From Micromonospora sp. WMMD1155 (lineage in GTDB: Bacteria > Actinomycetota > Actinomycetes > Mycobacteriales > Micromonosporaceae): 64,000 bases of DNA. The notes under the pieces are model-generated. The model saw only the letters and a program-made list of their open reading frames with translations, ran no database searches and was not told the DNA's origin. The DNA lies in assembly GCF_029581275.1 (NCBI RefSeq), contig NZ_CP120742.1, positions 6,014,501 to 6,078,500 of the forward strand, given 5' to 3'. The position numbers were made by a program, and so were the translations under genes. This document shows positions 7,824 through 16,221 of the stretch, piece after piece; position 1 is the first letter of the stretch, and the number at the start of each line of letters is the position of its first letter.

Positions 7824-10800
7824 TCAGTTGACCGTGACGGTCAGGTTGATCGAGCGGGTTTCCCCGCTCGTGTAGGTGGTGGTCACCCGAGCCGTGAACG
7901 TGCCCTTGCGGGGGTAGGTGTGGGCGATCGAGCGCAGCGTCGCCCCGTGCGTGATGGCGCTGTTGTCGCCGAAGTCCCACGCGTAGTCGGTGATGCTCTG
8001 CCCGGACGGCGCTGTCGCGGTGGCGGTGAGCGTGGTGTTCAGTGTCCCGGTGCCGCTGGCCGGGTTCGCGGCCAGGGACAGGGTCCCGCCCGGTTCCTGT
8101 TTGACGCCGGCGCCGTTGAACCGCAGCCAGTCCAATGCGAGCAGGTCAGGGGTGCCGCCGATCTGGGCGGTGTTGACGAACTTCGCGTACAGGGTGGTGG
8201 TGCCGGTCGGCTTGTTGGTCAGCGTGACGGTGGGGGAGACCAGGTTGTCCCACCCGCCGGTGGAGCCGATGGCAGCCGAGCCGATGAGCGTGCCGGTCGG
8301 CGAGCCGGTGCGCAGTTCGATGGTGCCGCCGAGGCCGCCGTTGGTCACCCCGAGCGTCACCGAGCCGACGTTACGCAGGTCCACCGGCCCGTACGCGATC
8401 CAGTCGTTGTGGTCGACGTCGCCGAGCCGCTTCCCGGCGCGGGCGGTGGCCCGGTCGTTGACGGTGACGCCGGACTGGGCGCTGAAGTGTTCGGCCTCCT
8501 TGCTCTTGGGCTGCAACTGCACGCGGGTCGAGCCGGTCAACGCCGGTGCGCCGGTCGCGCCGCCGTCGGTGTACTGCGCCGTGATCAGGGTGTAGAGGTT
8601 CTGCCCCGGCCCGTGCCCGTCACCGGCGTCCGCCTCGGTGGAGAGCAGCCCCGAGCAGCCGGTGTAGACGTCCAGGGGGTGCGCGTGCGAGTCGTGGCCG
8701 AGCTGCGTCTGCACCGTCACCTTGGTGCAGTCGATCGTGGTGTCCTCCGGGTCGGTGACCGTCACCGTGAACGGGATCTTGTCGCCGAAGTCGAAGAAGC
8801 CGCCGTCGGGCACGTTGAGGGTCACCGTGGGTCGGGTGTTGCCGACCACCACGTCGGTGACCGCGGTGGCGGTCAACCCGTTACCGCTGTTGCGCACGGT
8901 CAGTCGGGCGGTGTGCTTACCGGCGCTGGTGTAGGAGAAGGTCGGGTTGGCGGCGGTCGAGTCGGTGGTGCCGTCGTTGGTGAAGTCCCAGGCGTAGCCG
9001 AGGGCGGTGCCGTCACCCGCAGTCGTGCCGGCCGAGGAGAAGCCGACCGTCAGCGGCGCGCGTCCGCTGTCCGGGGTGGCGGCGATCTTCGCGGTCGGTG
9101 GCCGGCCGTTGGCCACGTAGTCGATCCGGTAGATGCCCGCGCCGGCGTTGCTGCCGCCGCGACCGCTGCCGGTGCCTTCGCCGAAGTCGATGACGTAGAG
9201 CGAGCCGTCCGGGCCGAACTCCGCCTCGAAGGGCTGGATCCAGCTCATCGTGCCGAAGATGCCGTTGATCGACTGGAGGTCGCCGACGGCGGTCGGCCCG
9301 AAGCGCGCGTTGCTGAACGTCTGCGCCGTCTTGTGGATCGAGAGCGTCTTGAACCACCTGCGCGTCAGTTCGTAGGTGATCCACTTACCCTCGAAGTACT
9401 CCGGGAACTTCGTGGTGCGGGTGTTGGCCGGGTCGTAGTCGTAGACCGGGCCGCTCATCGGCCCGCCACCACCGGTGCCCAGCTCCGGGAACTGGGTGGA
9501 CGCGGAGTACGCGTACCAGACCAGTGCCGACTTCGCCGCCGGCAGGCTGGTCAGGCCGGTGTTGTTGGGGGAGTTGTTGACCGGCGCGGCACAGTTGAAC
9601 TTCGCCCCCGAGGTGTTGGTGGCGAAGTCGAAGTCGTTGAACGGGATGTTGTTGCCCACGCAGTACGGCCAACCGTAGTTGCCGGCCGTGGTGATCCGGT
9701 TGAACTCGACGGTCCCCTCCGGGCCGCGGTTCGCGTCGGCGGCGCGGGCGTCCGGGCCGTAGTCGGCCACCAGCACCGCGTTGGTCTGTGGCTCGACGGT
9801 GATCCGGAACGGGTTGCGCATGCCCATCGCGTAGATCTCCGGCCGGGTCCGCGCGGTGCCGGGGGTGAAGAGGTTGCCGCTGGGCACGGTGTACGTACCG
9901 TCGGACTGCGGGGTGATGCGCAGGATCTTGCCGCGCAGGTCGTTGGTGTTGCCGGCGGTGCCCTGGGCGTCCCAGGCGGCGCGGCCGGAGCGTTCGTCGA
10001 TCGGGGTGTAGCCGCTGGACGCGAACGGGTCGGTGTTGTCGCCGATCGCCGCGTAGAGTCGCCCGGCCCCGTCCATCGCCAGCGAGCCGCCCATGTGCGA
10101 GTTGGCCCGGCCCTCGCCCCGGTAGGTGGGGATGGTCAGCAGGCGTTTCTCCGAGGAGAGCGCGACGCTGTTGTCGGCGACCGTGAAGCGGGACAGGTTG
10201 AGCTGTTTGAGCGTCTTGTCCGACCAGAGCAGGTAGATCCAGCCGTTGCCGGCGAAGTTGCGGTCCAGGGTCATCCCGAGCAGCCCGTCGGACTGGTCGG
10301 TCATCGCCGAGGTGTACGCGAAGTCCAGCAGGGTGGTGACCTGGAGGGTGTCCTGATCGACCACCTTCAACGCGCCGGTGCGCTGGATGTAGTAGACCTT
10401 CCGGTCCGGGGCGACGGCCAGTTCGAACGGGTCGGCCAGGTTCTCGGTGACCAGACCAACCCGTTCGAAGTTGCTGGTCTTGGTGGCCGAGCAGTCGCCG
10501 GCGACCGCGCCGGCGGCCCACTCGATGCCGTAGCGCAGGTGCTCCAGGAAGGTCGCGCTGCTGAACTGCGCGCTGGCGTGCCCGCCGGCGGTGAACCAGG
10601 ACCGGCCGCCGTCGTAGCGCTGACACCAGGAGTACGCATGGTCGACGCCCTCGTCCAGCCCGTTGATCCCGTCCCGCACCTTGATCTGGGCGAGGGTGTG
10701 CACGTTGCCGGTCGGGTTGGTCCGCCAGTTGTACCACTCCTCGCTCTGCTCCCAGAGCTCCGGCAGGTTGCGGGTGGAGGGGTGCGCCCGGTCGAGCACC

Positions 10801-11285
10801 TTGACGCGGCCGGGGAACGTGCCGCCGGTGGACGAGAAGTCGGGGTGGTAGTCGAAGATCGTGCCGACCAGGCCCTCGTACCACTGCCAGTCACGTTCGC
10901 TCGCCGACGCGGCGTGCAGGCCGGCCCAGCCGCCACCGTTGCGGATGAAGGTCTGCAACGCGGCCCGCTGGCTGGCGTTGAGCAGGTCACCCGAGGTCGG
11001 CAGCGAGTTGGTGTTGTTGAACACCAGGGCGTCGAAGGTGGCGAGGTTGGCGTCGGTGAACGCGGCGGCGTCGGTGGTGGCGACGACCTCGAAGTTGTGC
11101 GCGGTGCCGAGTTGCTGGATGGCGGCGATGCCGGCCGGGATCGAGTCGTGGTAGAAGTTCGTGATCTTGGAAAAGACCAGCACCCGGAAGCGGGGGGCGG
11201 CCTCGGCGGGCAGGGCGGTGGTGGTGCTCACCACGGCGATGACGGCGAGCAGGATGAGGCAGAGCGAACGGAGGTTTCGGGGCAT
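7824..11285 (-). CDS. secreted ThuA - glucose/sorbosone dehydrogenase - PKD - CBM6 mosaic protein
   Basis: The 1153-residue protein begins at MPRNLRSLCLILLAVIAVV (ATG at 11285 with AGGGAG upstream), a Sec signal cleaved near residue 30. The domains in order are ThuA (about 32-255; FRVLVFSKITNFYHDSI and GGGWAGLHAAS), a PQQ-type glucose/sorbosone dehydrogenase propeller (about 270-640; DRNFAGNGWIYLLWSD, GMRNPFRI), a PKD domain (about 745-830), an Ig-like linker, a CBM6-like carbohydrate module (about 935-1065; AEHFSAQSGVTV, GGWDNLVSP), and a final PKD domain. ThuA is linked to trehalose/sugar use and GSDH to sugar oxidation. The whole is likely an extracellular sugar or polysaccharide oxidoreductase. 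A LacI-type palindrome lies upstream. Confidence 0.92.
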   Translation of the reverse strand: MPRNLRSLCLILLAVIAVVSTTTALPAEAAPRFRVLVFSKITNFYHDSIPAGIAAIQQLGTAHNFEVVATTDAAAFTDANLATFDALVFNNTNSLPTSGDLLNASQRAALQTFIRNGGGWAGLHAASASERDWQWYEGLVGTIFDYHPDFSSTGGTFPGRVKVLDRAHPSTRNLPELWEQSEEWYNWRTNPTGNVHTLAQIKVRDGINGLDEGVDHAYSWCQRYDGGRSWFTAGGHASAQFSSATFLEHLRYGIEWAAGAVAGDCSATKTSNFERVGLVTENLADPFELAVAPDRKVYYIQRTGALKVVDQDTLQVTTLLDFAYTSAMTDQSDGLLGMTLDRNFAGNGWIYLLWSDKTLKQLNLSRFTVADNSVALSSEKRLLTIPTYRGEGRANSHMGGSLAMDGAGRLYAAIGDNTDPFASSGYTPIDERSGRAAWDAQGTAGNTNDLRGKILRITPQSDGTYTVPSGNLFTPGTARTRPEIYAMGMRNPFRITVEPQTNAVLVADYGPDARAADANRGPEGTVEFNRITTAGNYGWPYCVGNNIPFNDFDFATNTSGAKFNCAAPVNNSPNNTGLTSLPAAKSALVWYAYSASTQFPELGTGGGGPMSGPVYDYDPANTRTTKFPEYFEGKWITYELTRRWFKTLSIHKTAQTFSNARFGPTAVGDLQSINGIFGTMSWIQPFEAEFGPDGSLYVIDFGEGTGSGRGGSNAGAGIYRIDYVANGRPPTAKIAATPDSGRAPLTVGFSSAGTTAGDGTALGYAWDFTNDGTTDSTAANPTFSYTSAGKHTARLTVRNSGNGLTATAVTDVVVGNTRPTVTLNVPDGGFFDFGDKIPFTVTVTDPEDTTIDCTKVTVQTQLGHDSHAHPLDVYTGCSGLLSTEADAGDGHGPGQNLYTLITAQYTDGGATGAPALTGSTRVQLQPKSKEAEHFSAQSGVTVNDRATARAGKRLGDVDHNDWIAYGPVDLRNVGSVTLGVTNGGLGGTIELRTGSPTGTLIGSAAIGSTGGWDNLVSPTVTLTNKPTGTTTLYAKFVNTAQIGGTPDLLALDWLRFNGAGVKQEPGGTLSLAANPASGTGTLNTTLTATATAPSGQSITDYAWDFGDNSAITHGATLRSIAHTYPRKGTFTARVTTTYTSGETRSINLTVTVN

Positions 11286-11317
11286 GGGGGCGCTCCCTGT
11301 TGGACGGTGAGGGGCCG

Positions 11318-11329
11318 GAAAGCGCTTTC
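11318..11329. promoter_or_regulatory. LacI-family operator-like palindrome upstream of the ThuA-fusion gene
   Basis: GAAAGCGCTTTC is a perfect 12-bp palindrome with the AGCGCT core typical of LacI-family operators of sugar genes. It lies 32 bp upstream of the minus-strand ATG at 11285, within the expected promoter/leader. Control by a LacI-type repressor is inferred. Confidence 0.55.
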
Positions 11330-11462
11330 TCGCTGCCCGCATCACGGTACTGACAGCCAGTGACGAGCGTCAATAGCACGGAGGCAAGCGGTTTCCTGGC
11401 GCGGGGTCACCGCATCGGAGTTTCTCCCCTACGATCGGTGGCGGTCGACCTGGGGAGGTCAC

Positions 11463-12284
11463 GTGACGACAGCATCGCCTTCGGACCGGATCGACACCAG
11501 CGTGGTGCATCCGGCTCGCCGCTACAACTACTGGCTCGGCGGCAAGGACAACTTCGCCGTCGACCGGGAGTCCGGGGACCAGATCGCCGCCGTCTACCCC
11601 GGGGTGCGCACCCTCGCGCGGGAGAACCGGGCCTTCCTCGGGCGGGCGGTGCGGTTCCTCGCCCGGGAGGCCGGTGTCCGGCAGTTCCTCGACATCGGCA
11701 CGGGCATCCCGAGCGCCGACAACACCCACGAGGCCGCCCAGTCCGTCGCCCCCGAGTCCCGGGTGGTCTACGTCGACAACGACCCGATGGTGCTGGTCCA
11801 CGCCCGTGCGCTACTGACCAGCGATCCGTCCGGTGCCACCGCTTACCTCGACGCCGACCTGCGGGACCCGGAGAAGATCCTCGCCGACCCGCACCTGCAC
11901 GCCACGCTGGACCTGTCCCAGCCGGTGGCTCTGGTGCTGATCGCGGTGACGCACTTCCTCAGCGACGACGACCGCCCGCACGAGCACGTCGCCCGGTTGC
12001 TCGACGCGCTGCCGTCAGGCAGTTGGCTGGCGCTGACCCACTTCACCACCGACCACATCCCCACCGAGATCGTCGAGCGGATGGAAGCCGAGTTCGCCTC
12101 CGGCCGGATGAAGCAGGACGCCGTGCCCCGCGACCGGGCCGAGTTCGCCCGCTTCTTCACCGGTCTGGAGCTGGCCGAGCCGGGCATCGTCCCGGTCACC
12201 GAGTGGCGCCCGCAGGTGCCGGCGGAGCAACGACCGCCGCTGGCCGACGCCTCCATCTACGGTGCGGTCGGTCGCAAGCCCTGA
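11463..12284 (+). CDS. SAM-dependent methyltransferase, DUF574/Methyltransf_19 family
   Basis: The 273-residue protein matches the actinobacterial DUF574 (SAM methyltransferase) family. The N-terminal signature HPARRYNYWLGGKDNFAVD is diagnostic, followed by the SAM loop FLDIGTGIPS and the acidic strand VVYVDNDPMVLVHAR. The GTG start at 11463 has GGGGAGG five bases upstream. Family members are numerous in Streptomyces and relatives and lack a settled substrate. It stands alone, divergent from the ThuA fusion and convergent with the DUF1152 gene (17-bp gap). Confidence 0.9.
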   Translation: MTTASPSDRIDTSVVHPARRYNYWLGGKDNFAVDRESGDQIAAVYPGVRTLARENRAFLGRAVRFLAREAGVRQFLDIGTGIPSADNTHEAAQSVAPESRVVYVDNDPMVLVHARALLTSDPSGATAYLDADLRDPEKILADPHLHATLDLSQPVALVLIAVTHFLSDDDRPHEHVARLLDALPSGSWLALTHFTTDHIPTEIVERMEAEFASGRMKQDAVPRDRAEFARFFTGLELAEPGIVPVTEWRPQVPAEQRPPLADASIYGAVGRKP

Positions 12285-12301
12285 CCGGGGCCTGGTTCGC
12301 C

Positions 12302-13297
12302 TCAGTGGGGGAACGCGCGGGGGATGCGGGTGTTCCGGAGCTCCTCGCGGAAGGCTTGAATGCGCGTGATCACCTGCCGTCTGCCGACGGTGTTCTCGAT
12401 GCGGTCGAGGTAGAGGCATCGGGTGGCGAGTTCGTCGAGGTCGACCGTGAAGTACATCGCCATCAGCGGGTTGACGAACAGGTCTCCGCCGCCGGTACGC
12501 CGAGTGAACCGGACGTCTCCGAACGCTCCACTGGTGGCGGCGGCGATCTGTCCCTGCACGATGCTCGGCCGGTCCGGGGTGGCGGCCTGGGCGTCGGCGA
12601 CGGCATCGCGGTAAAGCACGGCCTCCCGGCTGGAACCGGGGATGGACAGGGCGCCGAGGTAGGCGCCGTCGCGGTCGAGCGCGGCGAGATTCTCCAGCAC
12701 CTCGACGTGGTTCACGCCGTCGTACGCGTCGATGCCGAAGCCGAGGCTGGTCACCAGCTTGATCGGGACGTCCAGCGCGGTCACCGCCGCGAGGCTGGTG
12801 ATGTCCTCCACCGGCGTGCCGAGATTGCTCTCGTCGCCGTGCAGCAGGATGTCGGTGCCGCCGTCGACGAGCACGACCGCGTCGATGTCGAGCTGTTCGA
12901 CCAGGTGCCGGTACGCGGCCCGAAGGGGCTGGACACCGAGCGGCGGGAAGGCGTACACGGTCGACGGCAGATCCTGGGCCGCCAGCCACCGGGCGAGCGT
13001 CCGTTCCGGGAAGTACCAGTCCGGGCTGGTGGTGCCCGGCTGCACGGCAGCGACGTGCTCCGCGCTCCACGCGTCCTGGTCGATCAGTTCGAGTTCCGAG
13101 AAGGACAGACTGGCCAGGTGCACCTGTGTGCCGCCGCGCCACAGGGCGAGGGCCAACGGCAGACCCGCGTACACGTCGAAGCCTCCGCCCGCGCCGGCGA
13201 TGAGGACGTTGCGCGCCGGAGCCAGCGCGGCGAACAGTGGGGGTACGGCCAACGAGAACACACCGAGATCGGCGGGTAGTGCCGCGGAGGTCGTCAC
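12302..13297 (-). CDS. DUF1152 domain-containing protein
   Basis: The 331-residue protein matches DUF1152: a glycine-rich Rossmann-like start RNVLIAGAGGGFDVYAGLPL, a middle acidic site VVLVDGGTDILLHGDE, and SLGFGIDAYDGVNHVEVLEN. The fold suggests binding of a nucleotide or cofactor, but no reaction is established for the family. It is divergent from the PP2C gene with only 48 bp between starts, so the two probably share a control region. No signal peptide or membrane segment is seen. Confidence 0.85.
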   Translation of the reverse strand: MTTSAALPADLGVFSLAVPPLFAALAPARNVLIAGAGGGFDVYAGLPLALALWRGGTQVHLASLSFSELELIDQDAWSAEHVAAVQPGTTSPDWYFPERTLARWLAAQDLPSTVYAFPPLGVQPLRAAYRHLVEQLDIDAVVLVDGGTDILLHGDESNLGTPVEDITSLAAVTALDVPIKLVTSLGFGIDAYDGVNHVEVLENLAALDRDGAYLGALSIPGSSREAVLYRDAVADAQAATPDRPSIVQGQIAAATSGAFGDVRFTRRTGGGDLFVNPLMAMYFTVDLDELATRCLYLDRIENTVGRRQVITRIQAFREELRNTRIPRAFPH

Positions 13298-13345
13298 CGC
13301 TCAATGATGACGGGTCCGTCTCGTCCAGGGAGAGGAGCGCACACG

Positions 13346-14200
13346 GTGTACGTCAGTCTGGCGACGAGCGCAGGTAGGCCCGGTCGACCGAACGAGGACT
13401 TCGTCGGCGCGGTGCCCGGTGCCGTCGTCCTGCTGGACGGTGCCGGCATCCCGGGAGCCGAGTCGCTCTGCTCCCACGGTGTCGTCTGGTACACGCGCCG
13501 CCTCGGTGCCGCACTGCTCGCGCAGCTGTCGCGTGATGACGGGGGAGACCTCGCGGCGGTCCTCGCCACCGCCATCGGCGAGACAGCCGCCGAGCACTGC
13601 GACACCTGCGACATCGCGGATCCGCGCAGCCCGCAGGCCACCGTCGCGATGGTCCGCGCCGCCCGTGGCAGTCTGGACTATCTCCTGCTCGCGGACTGCT
13701 ACCTCGTCCTCGACCCGGCCGACGGCGGCCCTCAGGTGATCACTGACGAGCGTGAAGGGCTGGCCAGGCGGGACTGCTCAGCGCCCCTGGACGGCCTGGC
13801 ACCGGGAACGCCGGAGTATGACCGCGTCCGCGACTCCTGCGCCGAGGCGTTGCGTGCCCGCCGCAACCAGGTGGGCGGGTACTGGATCGCCAAGGACGAC
13901 CCGCGCGCGGCCCAGGAAGCGGTGACCGGCAGCGCATCCCTCGCCGACCTGAACGGTTTCGCGCTGTTCAGCAACGGCGCCGGCCGGATCGTCAGCCCGT
14001 ACGCCGTGACCGACTGGCCCGGCGTGCTGGGACTGCTCGCCGCCGAAGGCCCAACCGGTGTCATCCGTCGCGTCCGACAGGCCGAAGCCCCGAGCGGCGG
14101 CTCCGACTTTCGCGTGCCGGACGACGCCACGGTCGCCCACTGCACGTTCGACACCACCTGTCACCCTGAGGACCGCCGACCAGGGGGAGCATCCCGATGA
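13346..14200 (+). CDS. PP2C-family protein phosphatase domain protein
   Basis: The protein has 284 residues from the GTG at 13346, chosen for the GGAGAGGAG site upstream; an in-frame ATG at 13304 lacks one. The metal-site motifs of PP2C-type Ser/Thr phosphatases are present in order: GRPNEDFVG, VVLLDGAGIPG, an ADCYLVL strand, and a terminal DDATVAHC. All the acidic residues expected for the Mn/Mg centre appear to be kept. A typical PP2C regulatory domain is absent. The stop overlaps the next gene by 4 bp, so the phosphatase is coupled to a one-TM protein that may be its anchor or target. That pairing is inference. Confidence 0.8.
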   Translation: MYVSLATSAGRPGRPNEDFVGAVPGAVVLLDGAGIPGAESLCSHGVVWYTRRLGAALLAQLSRDDGGDLAAVLATAIGETAAEHCDTCDIADPRSPQATVAMVRAARGSLDYLLLADCYLVLDPADGGPQVITDEREGLARRDCSAPLDGLAPGTPEYDRVRDSCAEALRARRNQVGGYWIAKDDPRAAQEAVTGSASLADLNGFALFSNGAGRIVSPYAVTDWPGVLGLLAAEGPTGVIRRVRQAEAPSGGSDFRVPDDATVAHCTFDTTCHPEDRRPGGASR

Positions 14201-14784
14201 ATGTGACTCAACAGCTCCTCACGGTGGGAGCCGTTCTCGCGGGCGCGGTCCTCTCGTTCCTGGGCACCGGGCTGAACGACCGGGCCCGGTTTCGCCGTGA
14301 CCACACGGCAAAGCTGTTCGAACAGCGTTCCGCGGCCTACGCGGGCTACGGCCGCGCCATCAAGGCCTGTTACCAGTTGTCGAACAGAATCGCAGCAGGC
14401 AGGGGGTTGCATGCGCAAACCCCTGCGTTGTCCCCTGAGGACGGCTTGCCGCAGCTCGAAGCGGCCGCGGCCCAGCGGGAGCGCGACTGGGAGCACGTCC
14501 TCCTGCTGGGCGATCCCGCAACCGTGGAAGCGGCGCGAACCTGGCACCGGAGCGTTTGGCTCATGGAGTGGTACGCGCACGGTTGGATCGAGGAGGCCGA
14601 TGCCGACGGATGGGAAGAGGCGGTGGCCGATGCCAGCCGCGCGCGTACCGAATTCTATGCGGCGGCCCGGCGGAGTCTGAACATCCCGGACGCCAGGTTG
14701 ACGGATGGCGTCTGGCCGGTCGAGTGGATGATGAGGCGAAAGCCCGCCACGGCCACGGACGTGGCATCGCCCCAGGGTCACTGA
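14197..14784 (+). CDS. hypothetical protein with N-terminal membrane anchor, coupled to the PP2C gene
   Basis: The 195-residue product has one hydrophobic N-terminal segment (LLTVGAVLAGAVLSFLGTG) followed by a basic stop-transfer RARFRRD and a helical domain rich in Trp, Arg and Ala (KLFEQRSAAYAGYGRAIKAC, later ATVEAARTWHRSVWLMEW). I do not recognise a named family; short one-TM helical proteins like this are common in actinobacteria. The start overlaps the PP2C stop (ATGA), implying co-translation. It is followed by a convergent terminator. Confidence 0.75.
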   Translation: MNVTQQLLTVGAVLAGAVLSFLGTGLNDRARFRRDHTAKLFEQRSAAYAGYGRAIKACYQLSNRIAAGRGLHAQTPALSPEDGLPQLEAAAAQRERDWEHVLLLGDPATVEAARTWHRSVWLMEWYAHGWIEEADADGWEEAVADASRARTEFYAAARRSLNIPDARLTDGVWPVEWMMRRKPATATDVASPQGH

Positions 14785-14801
14785 CCGCCAGGCGGACCGC
14801 T

Positions 14802-14837
14802 CTCGGCGGGCCGGCGTCGGTGCGCCGGCCCGCCGAG
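14802..14837. terminator. bidirectional terminator between the membrane protein and the CBM2 protein
   Basis: A perfect 14-bp GC stem (CTCGGCGGGCCGGC with GCCGGCCCGCCGAG) with an 8-base loop sits 17 bases after one stop and 5 bases before the convergent stop at 14843. The placement between converging genes supports termination on both strands. Confidence 0.85.
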
Positions 14838-14842
14838 GGGTG

Positions 14843-16045
14843 TCAGCTTCCGGTGCAGGTGGCGGTGGCCCCGCTGCCGTTTCCGGTGCCCTGGAATCCG
14901 AAACTGGTGCCCTGACCGGCGGCCAGGCGTCCGTTGTAGCTCTGGTTCGCGACGGTGACGGTGCCGCTGCTGCCGCTGGCGACGCCGTTCCACAGCGAGG
15001 TGACCGCCGCTCCGCTCGGCAGGGTGAGGGTGACCCGCCAGCCGGTGAGGGCGGCGGTGCCTGCGGTGACGCTGACGTTGGCGACGAAACCGCCGTTCCA
15101 CTGGTCCTGGACGGCGTAGACCGCGGTGCAGGCGCCACCGGTGGGCGGCGGCGGCGTGGTGGGCGGCGGCGTCGTGGGCGGTGGGGTGGTGGGCGGGGTG
15201 CCGTCGAGCGTCAGGTTCTTCTGCTGCACGGTCCACTGGGTGCGGCACAGGCCGCAGTTGGGGCCGACGAAGTTGGCGCCGGCGGTGCTGTCACCCTTGA
15301 GGCGCCACTTGAAGTACAGCGTCGCGACCCGGCCGAACTCGCCGCCGTTGGTCTGGTCGTAGGTGCCGCCGTGCCCGACGTTCAGGTTGCCCATGAACGC
15401 GGGCAGTCCGGCCGGCAGTTTGCCCCAGTCGTCCATGGCGTTCGGGTAGGCGATGTCGCTGGGCCCGCCGACGAAGTAGGCGATCGGCTTGGTCAGCCTC
15501 CGGAGCTGGTAGTCGTCGGCGTCGTTCAGCAGGCCGCTGCTGAAGATGCCGGTCGTGGTGACGCGCGGGTCGTTGGAGACGGCGTACGCCTCCAGCCCTC
15601 CGCAGGAGAAGCCGGCGACGGCGACCTTCGTGGTGTCGATCTTGTTGTAGTACTTGCCGCCCTGCCGGGAGTTCTCCGCGAAGGCCCAGTCGATGGACTG
15701 GGTGAGCATCTGCGACGTGGTGGAGCCGGAGCCGTTCGGGGCTCCGTTGGCGATGGCGAGGAAACCGTGGGAGGCGATCTCGCGCAGGAAGTTGCCCTGG
15801 GAGAGGCCGTTGCCGGAGCAGCCGCCGTTGCCCCATACGACGATGGGAAGGCGCTCGGCGGGCAGGGTCTGGGGCCGGAAGATGGTGTGGTTCGCCAGGC
15901 CGGTCGAGGTCTCGTAGTCGGCGGGGTAGGGCCCGGAGCCGCCGACCGCCGCACTGGCCGGTGCCACGCCGAGCGCCATCATCAGCGAGGTGACCGGGAC
16001 GAGGATGGCCGCCAGGGCCACGTAGATCTTCGGTTTCCTTCTCAT
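14843..16045 (-). CDS. secreted alpha/beta-hydrolase (PHB depolymerase/esterase-like) with CBM2
   Basis: The 400-residue protein starts at MRRKPKIYVALAAI (ATG at 16045, GGAGGGCGA upstream); the signal ends near residue 32 (PASAAVG). The catalytic domain (about 40-270) has an alpha/beta-hydrolase nucleophile elbow, GFSCGG (so Cys follows the Ser), and an oxyanion-like WGNGGCSGNG, with a late His in LNVGHGGTY. A Thr-Pro linker (TPPPTTPPP) leads to a CBM2 module (about 305-400) with the conserved aromatics WNGGFVANV and GWRVTLTL and terminal Cys. It probably binds cellulose or chitin and cleaves an ester such as acetyl on plant polysaccharide; the substrate is inferred. A sigma-70-like promoter lies in the end of the upstream PaaX gene. 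Confidence 0.88.
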   Translation of the reverse strand: MRRKPKIYVALAAILVPVTSLMMALGVAPASAAVGGSGPYPADYETSTGLANHTIFRPQTLPAERLPIVVWGNGGCSGNGLSQGNFLREIASHGFLAIANGAPNGSGSTTSQMLTQSIDWAFAENSRQGGKYYNKIDTTKVAVAGFSCGGLEAYAVSNDPRVTTTGIFSSGLLNDADDYQLRRLTKPIAYFVGGPSDIAYPNAMDDWGKLPAGLPAFMGNLNVGHGGTYDQTNGGEFGRVATLYFKWRLKGDSTAGANFVGPNCGLCRTQWTVQQKNLTLDGTPPTTPPPTTPPPTTPPPPTGGACTAVYAVQDQWNGGFVANVSVTAGTAALTGWRVTLTLPSGAAVTSLWNGVASGSSGTVTVANQSYNGRLAAGQGTSFGFQGTGNGSGATATCTGS

Positions 16046-16192
16046 TCGCCCTCCAGCGGGTGTCGCGGCGGTGCTCCCGACGGCGGCGGTCGTCCGTCTG
16101 CGCCACGACCCCTGTGGTCGGCGCCGGCCGCGGGCCGGGTGGAGGTGGGCGGGGTCCACCACGCGGCGATCCGACGGGAGCTGTGTGCAGTT

Positions 16193-16221
16193 ACTATCAC
16201 CGTCGCAACGATAAGTGTCAA
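16193..16221 (-). promoter_or_regulatory. sigma-70-type promoter for the CBM2 esterase, overlapping the PaaX stop
   Basis: On the minus strand TTGACA (16221-16216) and GATAGT (16198-16193) are separated by exactly 17 bases. The TTGACA contains the TGA stop of the upstream PaaX-like gene. The predicted leader is about 140 nt. The -35 element is a consensus match, and the window has few such matches. Confidence 0.6.

Noticed and set aside
7920..11363. 1147-codon plus-strand open frame opposite the ThuA-fusion gene
   Set aside because: Its product is Arg/Gly/Val-rich low-complexity sequence without motifs, while the minus frame shows clear ThuA, GSDH, PKD and CBM6 domains.
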